64,000 bases of DNA from Salvia splendens (GCF_004379255.2 NC_056045.1:10505593-10569592), one strand, 5' to 3'. Positions 24,476 through 35,975 are shown, counted from the first letter of the stretch. Notes: generated from the sequence alone by a model not told the origin. Program-made: numbers and translations.

Positions 24476-26375
24476 AACCAATGAAACGACTCTCCATAGG
24501 AGAGTTCAAGTCCCCGCTTGAAATTTTTGTAAATCCTTGACAACGAGGCAAATATCGTATTACTTGAACTCGGGATTAATATTATTTCTAGAGTACGTCA
24601 CAATATCCTTGTCGTAGATGTCTTCCAAACTAACGTTGCCTTATATCCTTTGGGTCTTGTGGTAGAGGGAGAAAATTTTGGCAATATCCGCTTTGACCTA
24701 GTCTCAGTGCTTGCGGAGGCGGTGTGCAGTGTGCTCCTTTGCCAACCCCGGCTACAAAGCTTGTTACCTCTCCGCGATCTTTGACCAGAATTTATTTACC
24801 CTCTAGTTATTCGTGAAGATCAGGTCCTCAGAGATGTCACCCCAGCACCTAGCAAGAAGCATCGACTTCTCAAGGGTGTAGTTCTTGCCAGTGGAGAGTT
24901 GAGACGTCACTGACGCTTTGCCCTTCGTCTTCCCATTTGTGCGCACATGGGGAGCCTGTTCCGGAGGGGAGTTTGGCCTCGTACACTTGCGGGTATTATT
25001 TGTGTTAAAATAAGTTGAGTCAAATTTTTTGCGCCGTTGACGGGGACAATTTTGTGTCAAAATAACTTAATATCGTGATAATATTTGATATTACTAGTCT
25101 AGATTTTATTTGCTTTATTTTAATTTTTATTTTTATCATTACTTTTTAGTTCTCCAATCTTTTTGTTTGCTTACACAGATTGTATGCACACGTTCTAAAG
25201 GTCCACCTTTAAAATCCATCGATCCCGAGATCGAAGCATCCAACAGAAAGAAGAACGCTTAAAGAAGGTTAATCCAAACAATCTGCCTCACCGGTCCAAA
25301 GGCGTCCACCTTCTCCCATCCAGAGAACTCCATCACCTACACCATCACCATCACCTATTCCATTTCCATCTCCACCGCCATCACCCATACAGTACAACGC
25401 TCAGTCTCTTATACTAATGGAGGACGAAATGGAGAACAACCATGAGGAGAATATTGAGAACAATAATGAGGGACATCCCAATCATGTTGTCCTTCAACTC
25501 CTAAAGTAGATGGCAGCGATGCAGAGGCGATTGGATCAGCAGAACAATGAGAGGCTAGTTGTGGTGCCCGTGCAGAATTTATTTGCATACAAACGGGTTG
25601 CTAACCCACCAGTTGGGAATAATGGGATCGCCGCCAACAACTTTGAACTTAAGCCGGGATTGATAAACATGGCAGAGGCCAATGCATTTGATGGCAGGAC
25701 TACAGAAGATGCCAAGCACATGACTAAATTCACACAAATCAACAACACACTGAAAGCTAATGGGATACCAGGTGATCAAGTCCGCCTCAGATTCTTCTCA
25801 TTCTCCTTGAAGGATGATGTCAAAGATTGTTATGACAGCATGGGGCCCAATTCAGTCCCATCTTGGTCATTTTAAAGCCAATGAAACGACTCTTCATAGG
25901 AGAGTTCAAGTCCCTGCTTGAAATTTTTGTAAATCTTTGACAACGAGGCAAATATCGTATTACTTGAACTCGGGACTAATATTATTTCTAGAGTACGTCA
26001 CAATATCCTTGTCGTAGATGTCTTCCAAACAAACGTTGCCTTATATCCTTTGGGTCTTGTGGTAGAGGGAGATAATTTTGGCAATATCCGCTTTGACCTA
26101 GTCTCAGTGCTTGTGGAGGCGGTGTGCAGTGTTCTCCTTTGCCAACCCCGGCTACAAAGCTTGTTACCTCTCCGCTATCTCTGACCAGAATTTATTTACC
26201 CTCTGGTTATTCGTGAAGATCAGGTCCTCAGAGATGTCACCTCAGCACCTAGCAAGAAGCATCGACTTCTCAAGGGTGTAGTTCTTGCCAGTGGAGAGTT
26301 GAGACGTCACTGACGCTTTGCCCTTCGTCTTCCCATTTGTGCGCGCATGGGGAGCCTGTTCCGGAGGGGAGTTTG
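23576..26375. repeat. Exact-period 1400-bp tandem duplication (two copies)
   Basis: Copy 1 is 23576-24975 and copy 2 is 24976-26375. They align base for base with the 1400 period (GCCTCGTAC at 23576 and 24976; GTTTGGCC at 24971 and 26371), with a few dozen substitutions and little or no length change. Each unit holds the degraded primer site, gag fragment and the start of an antisense Harbinger ORF1 fragment. The junction shares GCC, which suggests microhomology-mediated duplication. Confidence 0.9.
25510..25875 (+). pseudogene. Old Athila-like gag remnant, copy 2
   Basis: Second copy of the 121-codon gag fragment. It differs from copy 1 by a few substitutions (VQNLF for VHNLF, FDGRTTEDAKH for FGGKTTEDANH) and has the same upstream TAG and the same end. 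Confidence 0.7.
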
Positions 26376-26993
26376 GCCGTGACAGCTCTATGTCTGAGAG
26401 CTCGTAATCGTCAGTGTTGAAGTTCGAGTCAATGGTGGAGTCGTGCATTCTTGTGATACCCATACTCTGGCTGATACACTTCGTCGCTATAATTGGGGTC
26501 AATACCTTGCCTTTGACAAAATTTGTAGAAGGCGGCTTGGAGAGCCGAAGTCATGGGTCTGCTACCGGGGAACAGTGGGAGACCAACAGAGTACGGCCCA
26601 CTACGCTCTAGGGGCGGAACCGCCGGGGAACATCGGAGTTCGTCGAGAATTATTGCAGTTGGAAAATGGTCGGGATTGTTTTTTGGTTTCTAGAAAAAAG
26701 ATAAATGGGACGAGCGGAGATTAGAGAGAAGAGTGGTGAAATGGGGTGAAAAAGATGATACTTATAGAGTAAAAATAGTGGGAAAAAAATAAAATAAAAT
26801 AAAATATTCTAGCAGCGAATTTATCGCCATAACGTCCTGTAGTAGCGTCGATCGACACGCCCTAGCCGATCGGCGCGCTCTATCCCACGGACGGGCGGCA
26901 CGGCGGTTTTATCGTCCAAGTCGGTGCAATAGCGCCAATAAACTCATCGATCGTGTAGGGCGGGTAGATCGACACTATTGCGAGTTCCCTTAA
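26085..26993 (-). pseudogene. Harbinger ORF1-like (SANT/Myb-like) fragment, antisense
   Basis: The minus strand reads DYELSDIELSRPNSPPEQAP, then TLEKSMLLARC, a stop and GDISEDLIFTNNQRVNKFW. That is the SANT-like helix pattern of PIF/Harbinger ORF1 proteins, often named glutathione S-transferase T3-like in databases. A 5' part of the same fragment is duplicated at 24740-24975, where the codon at the stop is Trp (LARCWGD). The right end, GCGAGTTCCC followed by TTA near 26985-26993, could be a Harbinger terminus with TTA duplication. The left terminus is missing. Non-functional. Confidence 0.55.
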
Positions 26994-27000
26994 TTCCTTA

Positions 27001-27441
27001 GACTTATTTCCTCGGTAACATTGGAAGTAAAGTCACACATAAAAAGACAAAATAGCAAAAATAAAAATAATTCTAAAATCAATTACTTCAATCCCCCCTC
27101 ATATTTTGGTATTACCCTGTCGACCCATAGAAAAAGTGGGGGTCAAGTCCATATGTCTTCCTTTTATTGGTTGAACATTAAAATGTTTTATTAATTTTAT
27201 TTATTCAATGATTATTATTCTTTCAAAAAATCATGTGAATTACTCTTCAAAAAAAATCATGTGAACTCTTCCAAAAAATGACGTGAACTACTACATTTTT
27301 TATTTATGTTTAATTTATTTGCTATTATATTGTGCTTCATTCTTCTATATATATCCCATTTAACATGTAGAACTCTTCTCAAGCAAACCAAATTTATCAA
27401 ACAAAATTTCCTTTCATTATTGTTTTGATAAATTTGGTTTT
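27001..27441. other. AT-rich spacer upstream of the 27442 ORF
   Basis: No coding signal. A TATA-like motif (TCTATATATATCCC) at about 27345-27358 lies about 90 bases upstream of the ATG at 27442 and could have been its promoter. Confidence 0.5.
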
Positions 27442-28032
27442 ATGGATCCAAATTATCGATCTTGTTTTCCAGCCTATCAAAATTCCCAAAATTATCAACA
27501 ATCATCAGAATATCCAAGTTCACAAAATTTTCTAAATTTTGCACCACCTTATCAGAATCTCCAATTTTTTTCAAATCAAGAGTATTCGCAGAACCTTGAA
27601 TTATCTCCAAATCTAAACCAAATTCCTACATCTACTGAAATTCCCACATCAGAAAATACCATCCGCAACTTGTTCGGAGATGCCCAACAACCGAACAAAA
27701 AGAAGAGGAGCTCAAAAAATGTAAGTTGGGTTGTGAAAGAAGATTTAACACTTATGTCTTCTTGGGTCTATGCAAGTGCAGATAGTGTGCGTGGTAAAAA
27801 TCAGAAGGGAGAAGCACTATGGTTACGTGTGCAAAATTTGTATCACGTAAGTCAAGCAGAAAATTCAGATGAAATTAACAAAAGAAACGTGGAGTCTATG
27901 AATTGTCGATGGAAACGACTTAACGAAAATGCAAACAAATGGGTGGCTGCTTGCAGAGAAGCAAACGCGTGAGGAAGAGTGGAATGAGCGACCAAGATGT
28001 TTGGAAAATGAATGACAATAAGTTATGTAATA
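27442..28032 (+). pseudogene. SANT/Myb-like (Harbinger ORF1-type) gene remnant
   Basis: The first 176 codons start MDPNYRSCF and have a Gln/Asn/Ser-rich N-terminus, a basic KKKRSSKNVSW, and a SANT-like domain (EDLTLMSSWVY...LWLRVQNLY...NCRWKRLNENANKWVAACREA). The frame stops at 27972. In the +1 frame the family-typical continuation follows at once (KRVRKSGMSDQDVWKMN), so one inserted base near 27965 broke it. The MITE starting at 28033 cuts off the rest. It resembles plant proteins labelled glutathione S-transferase T3-like, which are not GSTs. Confidence 0.65.
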
Positions 28033-28254
28033 CTCCCTTCATCCCCAAAGAATATGCACTTTGGGTTCGGCACGGGTTTTAATGCAAAATGAGTAAACTA
28101 AGAGAGAGGTAGAGAGAAAAAGTAATAAAAGTATTTTAATGGAGAATGGGTCACACCTCATTAGAGAGAAAAATGTTTTCAAAATTAGAAAGCGCAAATT
28201 CTTGTGGGATGGATTAAAAAGGAAAGAGTCCATATTCTTCTGGGACGGGGGGAA
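28033..28254. mobile_element. Stowaway-like MITE
   Basis: Ends are CTCCCTTCATCCC and GGGACGGGGGG, flanked by TA. It is closely similar to the next MITE at 28382-28608 in its interior, so both belong to one family. It truncates the ORF1-like pseudogene. Confidence 0.75.
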
Positions 28255-28381
28255 TATTAGTTTGGTGTGACATTAGTTTAAGTAATATTAGTTTGGTGTG
28301 CTTTTAATTATGTAATGTTAGTTTTTGTGTGATCTTAATTTGCTTATGTAGGTGTGATCTTTATTTGTACTTTATGTAATA

Positions 28382-28608
28382 CTCCCTCCGTCCCCAAAGA
28401 ATATGCACTTTGGGGACGGCATGAGTTTTAATGTAAAATTGGTAAAGTAAGAGAGATGTAGAGAGAAAAAGTAATTTAAGTATTGTTAGTGGAGAATGGG
28501 TCCCACCTTATTATATTGGAGAGAAAGGACTTTCCAAAATTAGAAAGTGCATATTCTTGTGGGACGGGCTAAAAAGGAAAGAGTGCATTTCTTGTGGGAT
28601 GGAAGGAG
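28382..28608. mobile_element. Stowaway-like MITE
   Basis: Ends are CTCCCTCCGTCCCC and GGGATGGAAGGAG, flanked by TA (28380-28381, 28609-28610). Same family and orientation as 28033-28254, 127 bases away. Confidence 0.8.
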
Positions 28609-28629
28609 TATAAATTTTGTGTAATATTA

Positions 28630-29330
28630 AGCTTGTGTGATATAAATTGGTGTCACATGCATTTTTCTGCAAAAGCAATTGAGATGTCACAAGCATCGTT
28701 TCCTTATCACATGCATTTGCAGATATGAGTTTTGGTGTCACATGCATTTTCCTGCAAAAGTAATTGAGATGTCACAAGCATCAGTTTATTACATGTATTT
28801 GCATATATAAATTTAGTCACATGCATTTTTCTGCAAAAGCAATTGAGATGTCACAAACATTATTTCTTTATCACATGCATTTGTAGATATGATTTTCGTG
28901 ATACATGCATTTTCCTGCAAAAGTAGTTGGGATGTCACAAACATCATTTCTTTATCACATGCAATTGCAGATATGAGTTTTGGTATCACATGCATTTTCC
29001 TGCAAAAGTAATTGAGATGTCACAAGCATCAGTTCTTTATCACATGTATTTGCATATATAAATTTGATCGTATGCATTTTCCTGCAAAAGTAATTGATAT
29101 GTCACAAGCATCAGTTCTTTATTGCATGCATTTGCATATATGAGTTTGGAACTACATGCATTATCTTACAAAAGTTTTTGAAATGTCACATAGATCACTG
29201 TAAGTGTCTATCACATGTTTTGGTGAAAATATGATTTCCATATCACATGCATGGTCTTGCAAAAATTATTAATATATCACATGTTTTACTGTAAGTGTAT
29301 CTCACATGTCTTGGTTTAGTGTCACATATA
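28630..29330. repeat. Tandem repeat, unit about 84 bp, about 8 copies
   Basis: The word CACATGCATTTT followed by CCTGCAAAAG recurs at about 28654, 28739, 28818, 28902, 28987, 29069, 29152 and 29243 (spacing 79-91). Each unit also has a second, related half (ATCACATGCATTTGCAGATATG), so the unit itself looks like an older doubling of a ~40-bp sequence. Units decay towards the right. No coding signal. Confidence 0.85.
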
Positions 29331-29735
29331 AATATATTTAGTTTATCCGGAAATTTTTGAAGATAGTCTTATGAGGATAGTCTTATGTACCAAGATTTTT
29401 ATTTTTTAGCAATACTCTAAAAGCGTCAACATTGAGCTCATTAATTTGAACTCGGATACGTAAGTAGTGTACTTGGCTACTCCACGTGGTAAAAATCCCA
29501 CCCAACAATATCTTTCAATAACTAGATGATCTTTCTTACTAATTAATTATACATTTTGTTATTAAATTTGTTCTTATTTGGGCTGCCTGAAATATCTTAC
29601 GGGTGAAAGTTATGCACGTTACTTGGCAACGTGTTTGACTTTATTTTAAATAGCTTATAAGTTTTAATAATTTATAAAAATGAAAAAATCAATCTTTTAT
29701 ATTAGAATATTTAAAAAAGAACTATTAATAACTTA

Positions 29736-29935
29736 TAATGAAATGGAGGGAGTACTATCTAGTGATTTAAAAAAGCAATATTAATTACTTATGATGAAAT
29801 GGGGGAGTATTATAATTAGTGGTTTTTTATGATGAAATAAAGGGAGTACTATAGTTAGTGATTTTTTTAAAAAAAATATTAATTATTTATGATGAAATGG
29901 GAGGAGTACTATAATTAGTGATTTTTCACACAACA
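29736..29935. repeat. Short tandem repeat, unit about 60-75 bp, three to four copies
   Basis: TATGATGAAATGGGGGAGTA with TATAATTAGTGATTTTT recurs at about 29736, 29790, 29828 and 29889. AT-rich and non-coding. Confidence 0.65.
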
Positions 29936-30767
29936 CATTGGTGGTCTTAGTGGTAACACACCAACTATTTCAAACTGATGTGTCGTGTTCTATTCTCAAT
30001 TAGGGAAAATTAATCAATTTATTTATTGTCAATGTTTTTTATATCATTCGTCCATAAAAATTATTTTTTCTAGCTATTTTGAGATGCCCACAATTTAAAG
30101 GTACATTGTAGCATTTTTCATTTTAGATGAATGAGGCATATTATTCAATTAATTCATTAAACTCACGTTATATTATAAAATTAATATATAAAAATAGGAT
30201 TTATATTTTACTAACTCAATCTTTTATATTTCTTCACACCGCCTATAAATGGTCGACGAAAGAAGTAGTTAGCTATGTTTAGACTTCTAGTTGCGCTCAC
30301 TTTTTTTTTAGTTTATGTAATTATTTGGACTCGTATTTCCTTTTCTAGATATTAGGTTGTTTTAATTATTTTAATTTTTCACATTATGCTCTATTATTTA
30401 CTTATTTTTTGATTACTTATATTTTTCATGTATTATTTGTTTTTTTTTTGTTTTTTTAATATTTTATTTATATCGTTTTATACACTTATTTGTTGTACAA
30501 CTTGTATATTCAAACTAAAAATTCTAGATCTGAGGAAGTATTATCTAATGAAATAATTATATCGACGTGTATATATGCTTTGAGGATGACACATAAACAA
30601 AACAAACGTGGTAAAAAAAAATATCTACACATATGCATCATAATATCTCCCAAAGCAAAGAATAAAAGAGAAAAGTGCAAAATATCTCCAGCCGAAGACT
30701 CAACTTTCCATTCCATCCTCCTCTTCTTCTTCATTACAATCTTCCAACCAACAAAAAAAATAGAAAG
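29936..30767. other. Upstream region of the J-domain gene
   Basis: AT-rich, no gene. A MITE-like segment may span about 30045-30270 (ATTCGTCCATAAAAATTATT at left, GTCGACGAAAGAAGTAG at right). A TATA-like GTATATATGC lies at about 30570 and the leader before the ATG is A/C-rich; the transcription start cannot be fixed from sequence. Confidence 0.4.
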
Positions 30768-33065
30768 ATGCACGCTTCTGCAACTCTTCTTCCTCTTCAC
30801 ATCCTTCCCTCTTCGTTAACCCCGAGCACCGATCCGAAACCGGTTGCGTTAGGCATCACCAAAATCGGAGATTCGTTCATTCGACAGCAGAGGATCGATT
30901 CAAAAGGTAACAATAAGGTACTGCCGGCGTGCAGAGCTTCGAGACACGACGAGTTTTCCGCGACGGAATTCAATCTGTACGAGCTCCTCGGCATCGACTC
31001 ATGTTCCGACACAAGGCAGATAAAGGAGGCTTACAGAGCGCTGCAGAAGCGCTGCCATCCGGACATAGCCGGCCCGCCCGGGCACGACATGGCCATCGTG
31101 CTTAATGAGGCCTATGCCCTTCTCTCCGACCCCAACGCCCGCATGGCTTACGACAGGGTCTGCCTCTCAACGTATAATATAATTTCGTCTATTGGTTTAC
31201 AAATACATTAATATCAGTTCCTCATTCAATTTTAGTATTTTCTGATGTCAACTGATATTAATGTATCAGCGACCCAATAACTGATACTCCTAGGTTCCAT
31301 AAAAATAGTCACTTTGGAGACTACACATGTTTTAATGTATGATTTGGAAAGTATGGGAGATAAAGAAAGAAAAAATGATAGAATTATTGTTAGTTAAGAA
31401 TGGGCCAACCTCATTAGAAAAACTTTACACGTAGAGTATTTTTATGGAATAGATGAAAATACATAGGGTCTATTTTGGTAGGCAAATTTCTATGCATTTA
31501 TTAAACTAATTTAAAGATTAGTGATTTTTATAAATGATCAATTTGATGGAATGAATGAGGTAGGAGCTTGCAAAAGTGGGAGATCTACTAGGATACACAG
31601 GGAGGCCTATATATTCGAGATGGTGTGGTTCGGAAAGTGAGGAAAAGGCGATTTTTGTTGATGAAGTGAAGTGCGTTGGGTGCTTGAAATGTGCTTTATT
31701 TGCTGGGAAAACATTTGCTGTTGAATCCGTGTACGGAAGAGCTAGAGTGGTGGCTCAATGGGCTGATCCTCAACACAAAATCAACCAGGCTATTGCTGCT
31801 TGCCCGGTCGATTGCATCTCGTAAGCATTTAATTCTATAAAAAATTCGGATTTGAAAAATACTTCGGTCATTCTTATATAGTTTTAGGTAATCTCCGTGT
31901 CCAAATATGAACCAATAATAATTTAAAAATGACATTTGTGTTTAGTTTTGCAGCTTTACATATATTCAGACTGAATTTTGCATATATCACGACTCTATGC
32001 TTTTAACGATAGACACACACGCTTGTTTGTGCAATTATCATCTGTGTTTTTTGGTATTTGAATTGTAGATACGTGGAGAGATCCGAGTTGGCTGCCCTAG
32101 AATTCGTAATGTCTAAGCAGCCCCGTGGCAATGTTAGAATTGGCGCAAGCAACACCGGTGGTGTACGGACAGCAGATGTTTTCGACGAGGTTGAGAAATT
32201 CCAAGCTAGGTATAAAGCGTCTAAACGCCACTCCAATTCCAAGGTCTACTCTCTGTCTCTCTCGCTCTCTTGTTTCAACTACTGTGCCGTTCGGTTGTCA
32301 TAATTACTTATGATACAATGACATGACTGATCTTCTGTTGTATATCATGATTAATTATCTCACCTCCATCCTTAAAACTAATTTAATCATGGACAGATCC
32401 TATTGCCGCTTATCTGATAGTATTACTTTTCACTATTATCTTGTCTAACCAACCAAATACTACCTAAATTAACACAATTCTCATTGAAGGACACTGAGTC
32501 TGAAAGCTCTTCAAGGAGGATCTCAGCCATTCAAATGATATCAAACTGGCTCTACTGGCAACCCCCGACAGCCGATGCGGCCCCACTAGTCGTCATCCAG
32601 AACTCGAAACTCGGCTCGTCTCCCACTCTGGAGAAGCTTAAAGCTGCTGCAAGAGTCAGAGCAACAACTAAGAACAAGAAAGAAACAGCATCATCACCCA
32701 ACAATACCGATGATTACTGGGTGCCCGGGACCCTCGCGCTGCCCACTCCCGGCTCATCCGATCCTGGTCCGACTAGGAAGAAGAAGCGGCCAAGTGATGG
32801 TCAACCCTTGAAGAATCCGAAGAAGGATTCGAGCATCCCTTTCGGTTGGGTTTTGCCTGCAGGTGCATCGGCTGCAGCTGCTGCAGTTGTGGCCGACCGG
32901 TTGAGACTTGGAGGACCGGAGACCGGTCTGCAAGATCACATTGCCGGTTCGTTGGCGCTGGCCATCGTTAATAGTCCGTGGATGCAAGTTGGCTTAGCGG
33001 CTGTTACATGGTACCTTATTGGTGTGTACATTTTAGAAATATTAGTAGCCCTTCGCCCTAAATAA
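30768..33065 (+). CDS. Plastid J-domain protein with 4Fe-4S ferredoxin domain (DJC76/77/82 family), 4 exons
   Basis: Predicted exons: 30768-31157, 31564-31820, 32069-32243 and 32490-33065, all with GT-AG introns, giving 465 residues. The N-terminus (about 55 residues, Ser/Thr-rich, few acids) looks like a chloroplast transit peptide. The J domain is at about 64-130 (FNLYELLGID, HPD in CHPDIAG, NEAYALLSDP). Exon 2 gives YTGRPIYSRWCG and the ferredoxin-type CVGCLKCALF...ACPVDCIS cluster at about 160-215. Next come MSKQPRGNVRIG, a basic linker, and a C-terminal hydrophobic segment (VGLAAVTWYLIGVYILEILV), likely membrane-anchoring. Homologues are Arabidopsis plastid DnaJ C76/C77/C82 (family identification from memory); a role in chloroplast redox-linked chaperoning or light responses is inferred. 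Intron 1 contains a MITE. Splice sites are by eye but frames match throughout. Confidence 0.88.
31287..31460. mobile_element. Stowaway-like MITE in intron 1 of the J-domain gene
   Basis: The inverted ends share CCATAAAAATA (left CTCCTAGGTTCCATAAAAAT, right ATTTTTATGGAATAGATG). The interior resembles the other CTCC-type MITEs (AGAATGGGCC, CTCATTAGA). It does not touch splice sites. Confidence 0.6.
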
Positions 33066-33830
33066 ACATTAGTATATCATATTTATCTAAGTATTTTACA
33101 ACCTTTTCAAAAATACAACTCGAACCATTTCATCATGACATATAAGTCATATACTTGCAAAAGTGTATTTTCTTTCTAACTACTTATATCTCTTTGAAAA
33201 TCGAATTTGGTATATGTTCACTTGATATTTAAACAAGAATTTTATAAGTCTTGTGCAGTTCGACCCTCTTGATATGACTCTGGAAAGAATTGACAAAAAA
33301 AACTGAGCAAATAAAATAATATCAACACTGACTCAAAAGATATACATGATCTTGCAAATAAAGCAAGATCTATGATATGCCCTATAAACTCCTTGGTGTT
33401 GCGTTGACTAGGTGGTCTTCGCGGTTGGGCTGATTTATGGCGATGTGTGGGTCTTCAAGGGTTTGGGCTTGACGGCCTAGGTGTTGTTACTTGTTCGGAT
33501 TAGGTTGCACCGTTTGTGGTGTGGGCATAGTTCATATCAGCTCCTCCGCTCTTCAAAATCGCCTTGTCCTCAAGATGGAGATTTGGGAAATGTTAGAACA
33601 ATCTCTGTTTTTCTTTTGGCAATTATACTTAGAAAATGTCAGTGGCTCCCTAATCTAGTTGAAAAAGTAACAGTTTTAATGTGATATGAGAGAACTTGGG
33701 TACTCTTTTATCCATGTACCAACTTTCTTCATTATTTGTCATTTTTAGGTTCCATTTCAAATTTTCAATACACTAGTCCAATTCATTACGGTTATACAAT
33801 AGGCCAAACAAGCACCCCTAGACAGAAGCA
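33066..33830. other. Intergenic, no gene seen
   Basis: AT-rich 3' flank of the J-domain gene. Around 33385-33600 is a less AT-rich piece with TTCAAAATCGCCTTGTCCTCAA, wording often seen in Ty3/gypsy untranslated regions, so perhaps a retroelement scrap. No protein domain could be read. Confidence 0.4.
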
Positions 33831-34868
33831 TTGGCTTATGAAAAGCTCGTGTTGTTGAGCGAGAAGGTGAAGGAGGCCGGATACGTGCCTGATACGAGGT
33901 TTGTGCTTCATGACCTCGACCATGAAGCGAAAGAGAGAGCTCTCCTTTACCACAGTGAAAGATTAGCTATCACGTACGGGCTTATTAGCACGCCCCCGGG
34001 GACTACACTGAGAGTCATTAGGGTGTCCACAATAAGGCGGACACCCCAATAGCCCCGCCCCAGTTTTTGTCCATAGCCCCAGTTTTTTGTCCATAGCCCC
34101 AAAATTTTGTTTCCGCCAACTATGGTGGACACTTCCAATAGCCCCCAAATTTTATAATCAATTTTCATTTTAAAATGTTTTTAGTTTTAATCAGGTATAA
34201 TTAAAATTATCGCAATGTAAATAATTAGAAAACGAGGTAATTGGGGCCGAATATTCGTTGTATTGCAAAAGGGTAAAATTATACAACGAAAATTAAAAAA
34301 AAATACAACTAAAAATTCACACGGCGCCGCCACCTCCCCTACGTGCCCACACTTCTTCAATCAAATCGGCCTGGAGTAGTGTATCGCACGAGGGATCGCA
34401 GCCTCCGCCTCCTCCGCCAAGCTCGCCGCATCTTCTTGGGCGGCCTGATGTTTCACCTGTTGAATCAGAGCATTCCAAGTGTCTCTCCACAAATTGTCCA
34501 TTTCTGACCACAAATTCTAGTGAGAGAAATTTTGAGTGATGAAGAGTTGGAATGGTGTGAAAATAATGAATGGAATGGGGTGTATTTATAGGTGAATTAA
34601 ATTGAATTAAAAAAAATCGCCGCCTATAGCCGCGCCTCGGGGCTATCTCTCCACAATGGTTAGGCGCGGCAATAGCTCTGATTTTTTTTTTAATTGTGGC
34701 AGTTGGGGTGTCCGCCTTATTGTGGACCCCCTGAGAATTTGTGGGGACTGCCACAATTTCATAAAGATTGTGTCCACCTTTGAGAAGAGGGAATTTATTG
34801 TGAGAGATAATAAGAGGTTTCATCATTTCAAGGATTGAGAATGCTCCTGTAGAGACTTCTGGTAGAGA
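33831..34868 (+). pseudogene. PPR-DYW protein C-terminus, 5'-truncated and interrupted
   Basis: The left part (33831-34020) reads [20 protein letters not shown], then [12 protein letters not shown] with the HxE deaminase-like motif, [11 protein letters not shown]. The right part (34732-34868) reads [14 protein letters not shown] with Cxx[15 protein letters not shown], then a TGA where the family has Gly, then ECSCRDFW and stop. A Harbinger derivative (34021-34731) sits between, and about three codons (the usual Lys-Asn and part of Leu) are absent at the junction. No PPR repeats are found upstream. Functional DYW proteins edit organelle RNA; this copy cannot. The terminal DFW in place of DYW is a known natural variant type. 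Confidence 0.88.
34021..34731. mobile_element. Harbinger-type deletion derivative (711 bp) in the DYW pseudogene
   Basis: The inverted ends are GGGTGTCCACAATAAGGC (left) and the complement of GGGGGTCCACAATAAGG (right). The minus strand has the same leader as the element at 49189 (CCTATAAATACAC TATA region), the transposase start MDNLWRDTWNALIQQ, about 45 codons, then a jump to the last codons of the transposase (ADLIEEVWARRG) and the family trailer. It is thus an internal-deletion product keeping both ends. Flanks are TTA at left and TGA at right, so the 3-bp duplication is imperfect. Confidence 0.85.
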
Positions 34869-35975
34869 AATTACACCATTTAGCAATAGCAAATACTACT
34901 ATCAATTTATCACTTGAAAATACTATTTTGTATCCAAATATCCAATCCTATCCTTTAGCATTCAAACATAATTGCTCAAGTTCATTGCATAAAGAGATTA
35001 AGATCACTTTCCATCAACACAAAAACAGGTATTTTGAAGCCCCGTAGTGTTAGGTAAAAATAGAGAGTTTCTTTTTCATACTTTATCTACTTTTTCTCAT
35101 CTCTTTCATGCTTTACTCACTTTTTCTCAGACTTTATCTACTTTTTCTTCTTCTCTCTTATTTTACCAATTTTCTGTTAAAACTAATGTCGTTCATATAT
35201 GGGACTATTCTTTGTGGATGGATGGTGTATCATTTTTTTAAAACGAGGACAGAAAATGAAATAGCTCTATTACCATGGAACGAAGGGAGTACATTAGTTC
35301 GTCGATACAAATTTACCTCAGCCCGCCAACAGAAACATAACCCGAAAATCGAACTTATCTTAGATAAATCAAATTAGCAGCGCATACGGAGGCCTCACTT
35401 CTTTAAGATGCAACCACAGCTGAAGATATAACAGCTACGGCTTGCAATTGGAGAGGTGGAACTTGAATTGACGGAGGACAGCTTTTAAGGGAAAAAAATG
35501 CAGACTGCAGCTTCATCTTTCGGTTTATTTGATAAGTACTCCTTCCCGTCTCAATATTCACCTCACCTGTTTTGTTTGTCTGATACTCCCTACTTTCCCA
35601 ATTATTGGCACCGTCTTAACACGTATTTTAAGAAATGTAATAAAAAGTAAGTGAAAAAAGTTAATAGAACGTGAGTTCTAAATTTATATATCAATTTTAT
35701 ATTAAAATGTGAATGGAATGATTTAGTTCGAATGTATATTAATAATGATAGAGGAAAGAGTGAAAGTATATTAATAATGGTAGGAGAGAGAAAAACAAAT
35801 TACAAAAATTTAAAAATTTCATATACTCCATCCGTACTATAAGAATATGTACTCTTTCTTTATTAATTTGTCTCACAACACTATGTACTTTTTAAATTTA
35901 GAAAAAAAAATTTACATCTCTAATGAGGTGATACTCATTCTCCACTAATACTACGTTAATTACTTTTTCTTTCTA
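34869..35975. other. Intergenic with MITE fragments
   Basis: No gene. A C/T-rich MITE-like piece lies at about 35046-35291 (right end CGAAGGGAGTA). Partial CTCC-type ends occur at about 35549 and 35584 (ACTCCTTCCCGTCTC, ACTCCCTACTTTCCC). A CTCCATCCGTAC half-MITE lies at 35826-35973. All lack clear partners. Confidence 0.45.

Noticed and set aside
24803..25060. Independent small gene on the minus strand
   Set aside because: It is the duplicated first part of the Harbinger ORF1 fragment running into the degraded primer-site region.
27442..27972. Glutathione S-transferase gene
   Set aside because: Database-style naming of this family is misleading; the sequence shows a SANT-like domain and no GST fold motifs.
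28630..29330. CRISPR-like array
   Set aside because: The units are contiguous tandem repeats without unique spacers, in a plant genome.
30510..30800. Minus-strand 96-codon ORF upstream of the J-domain gene
   Set aside because: Overlaps the leader and start of the J-domain gene in antisense and has no domain.
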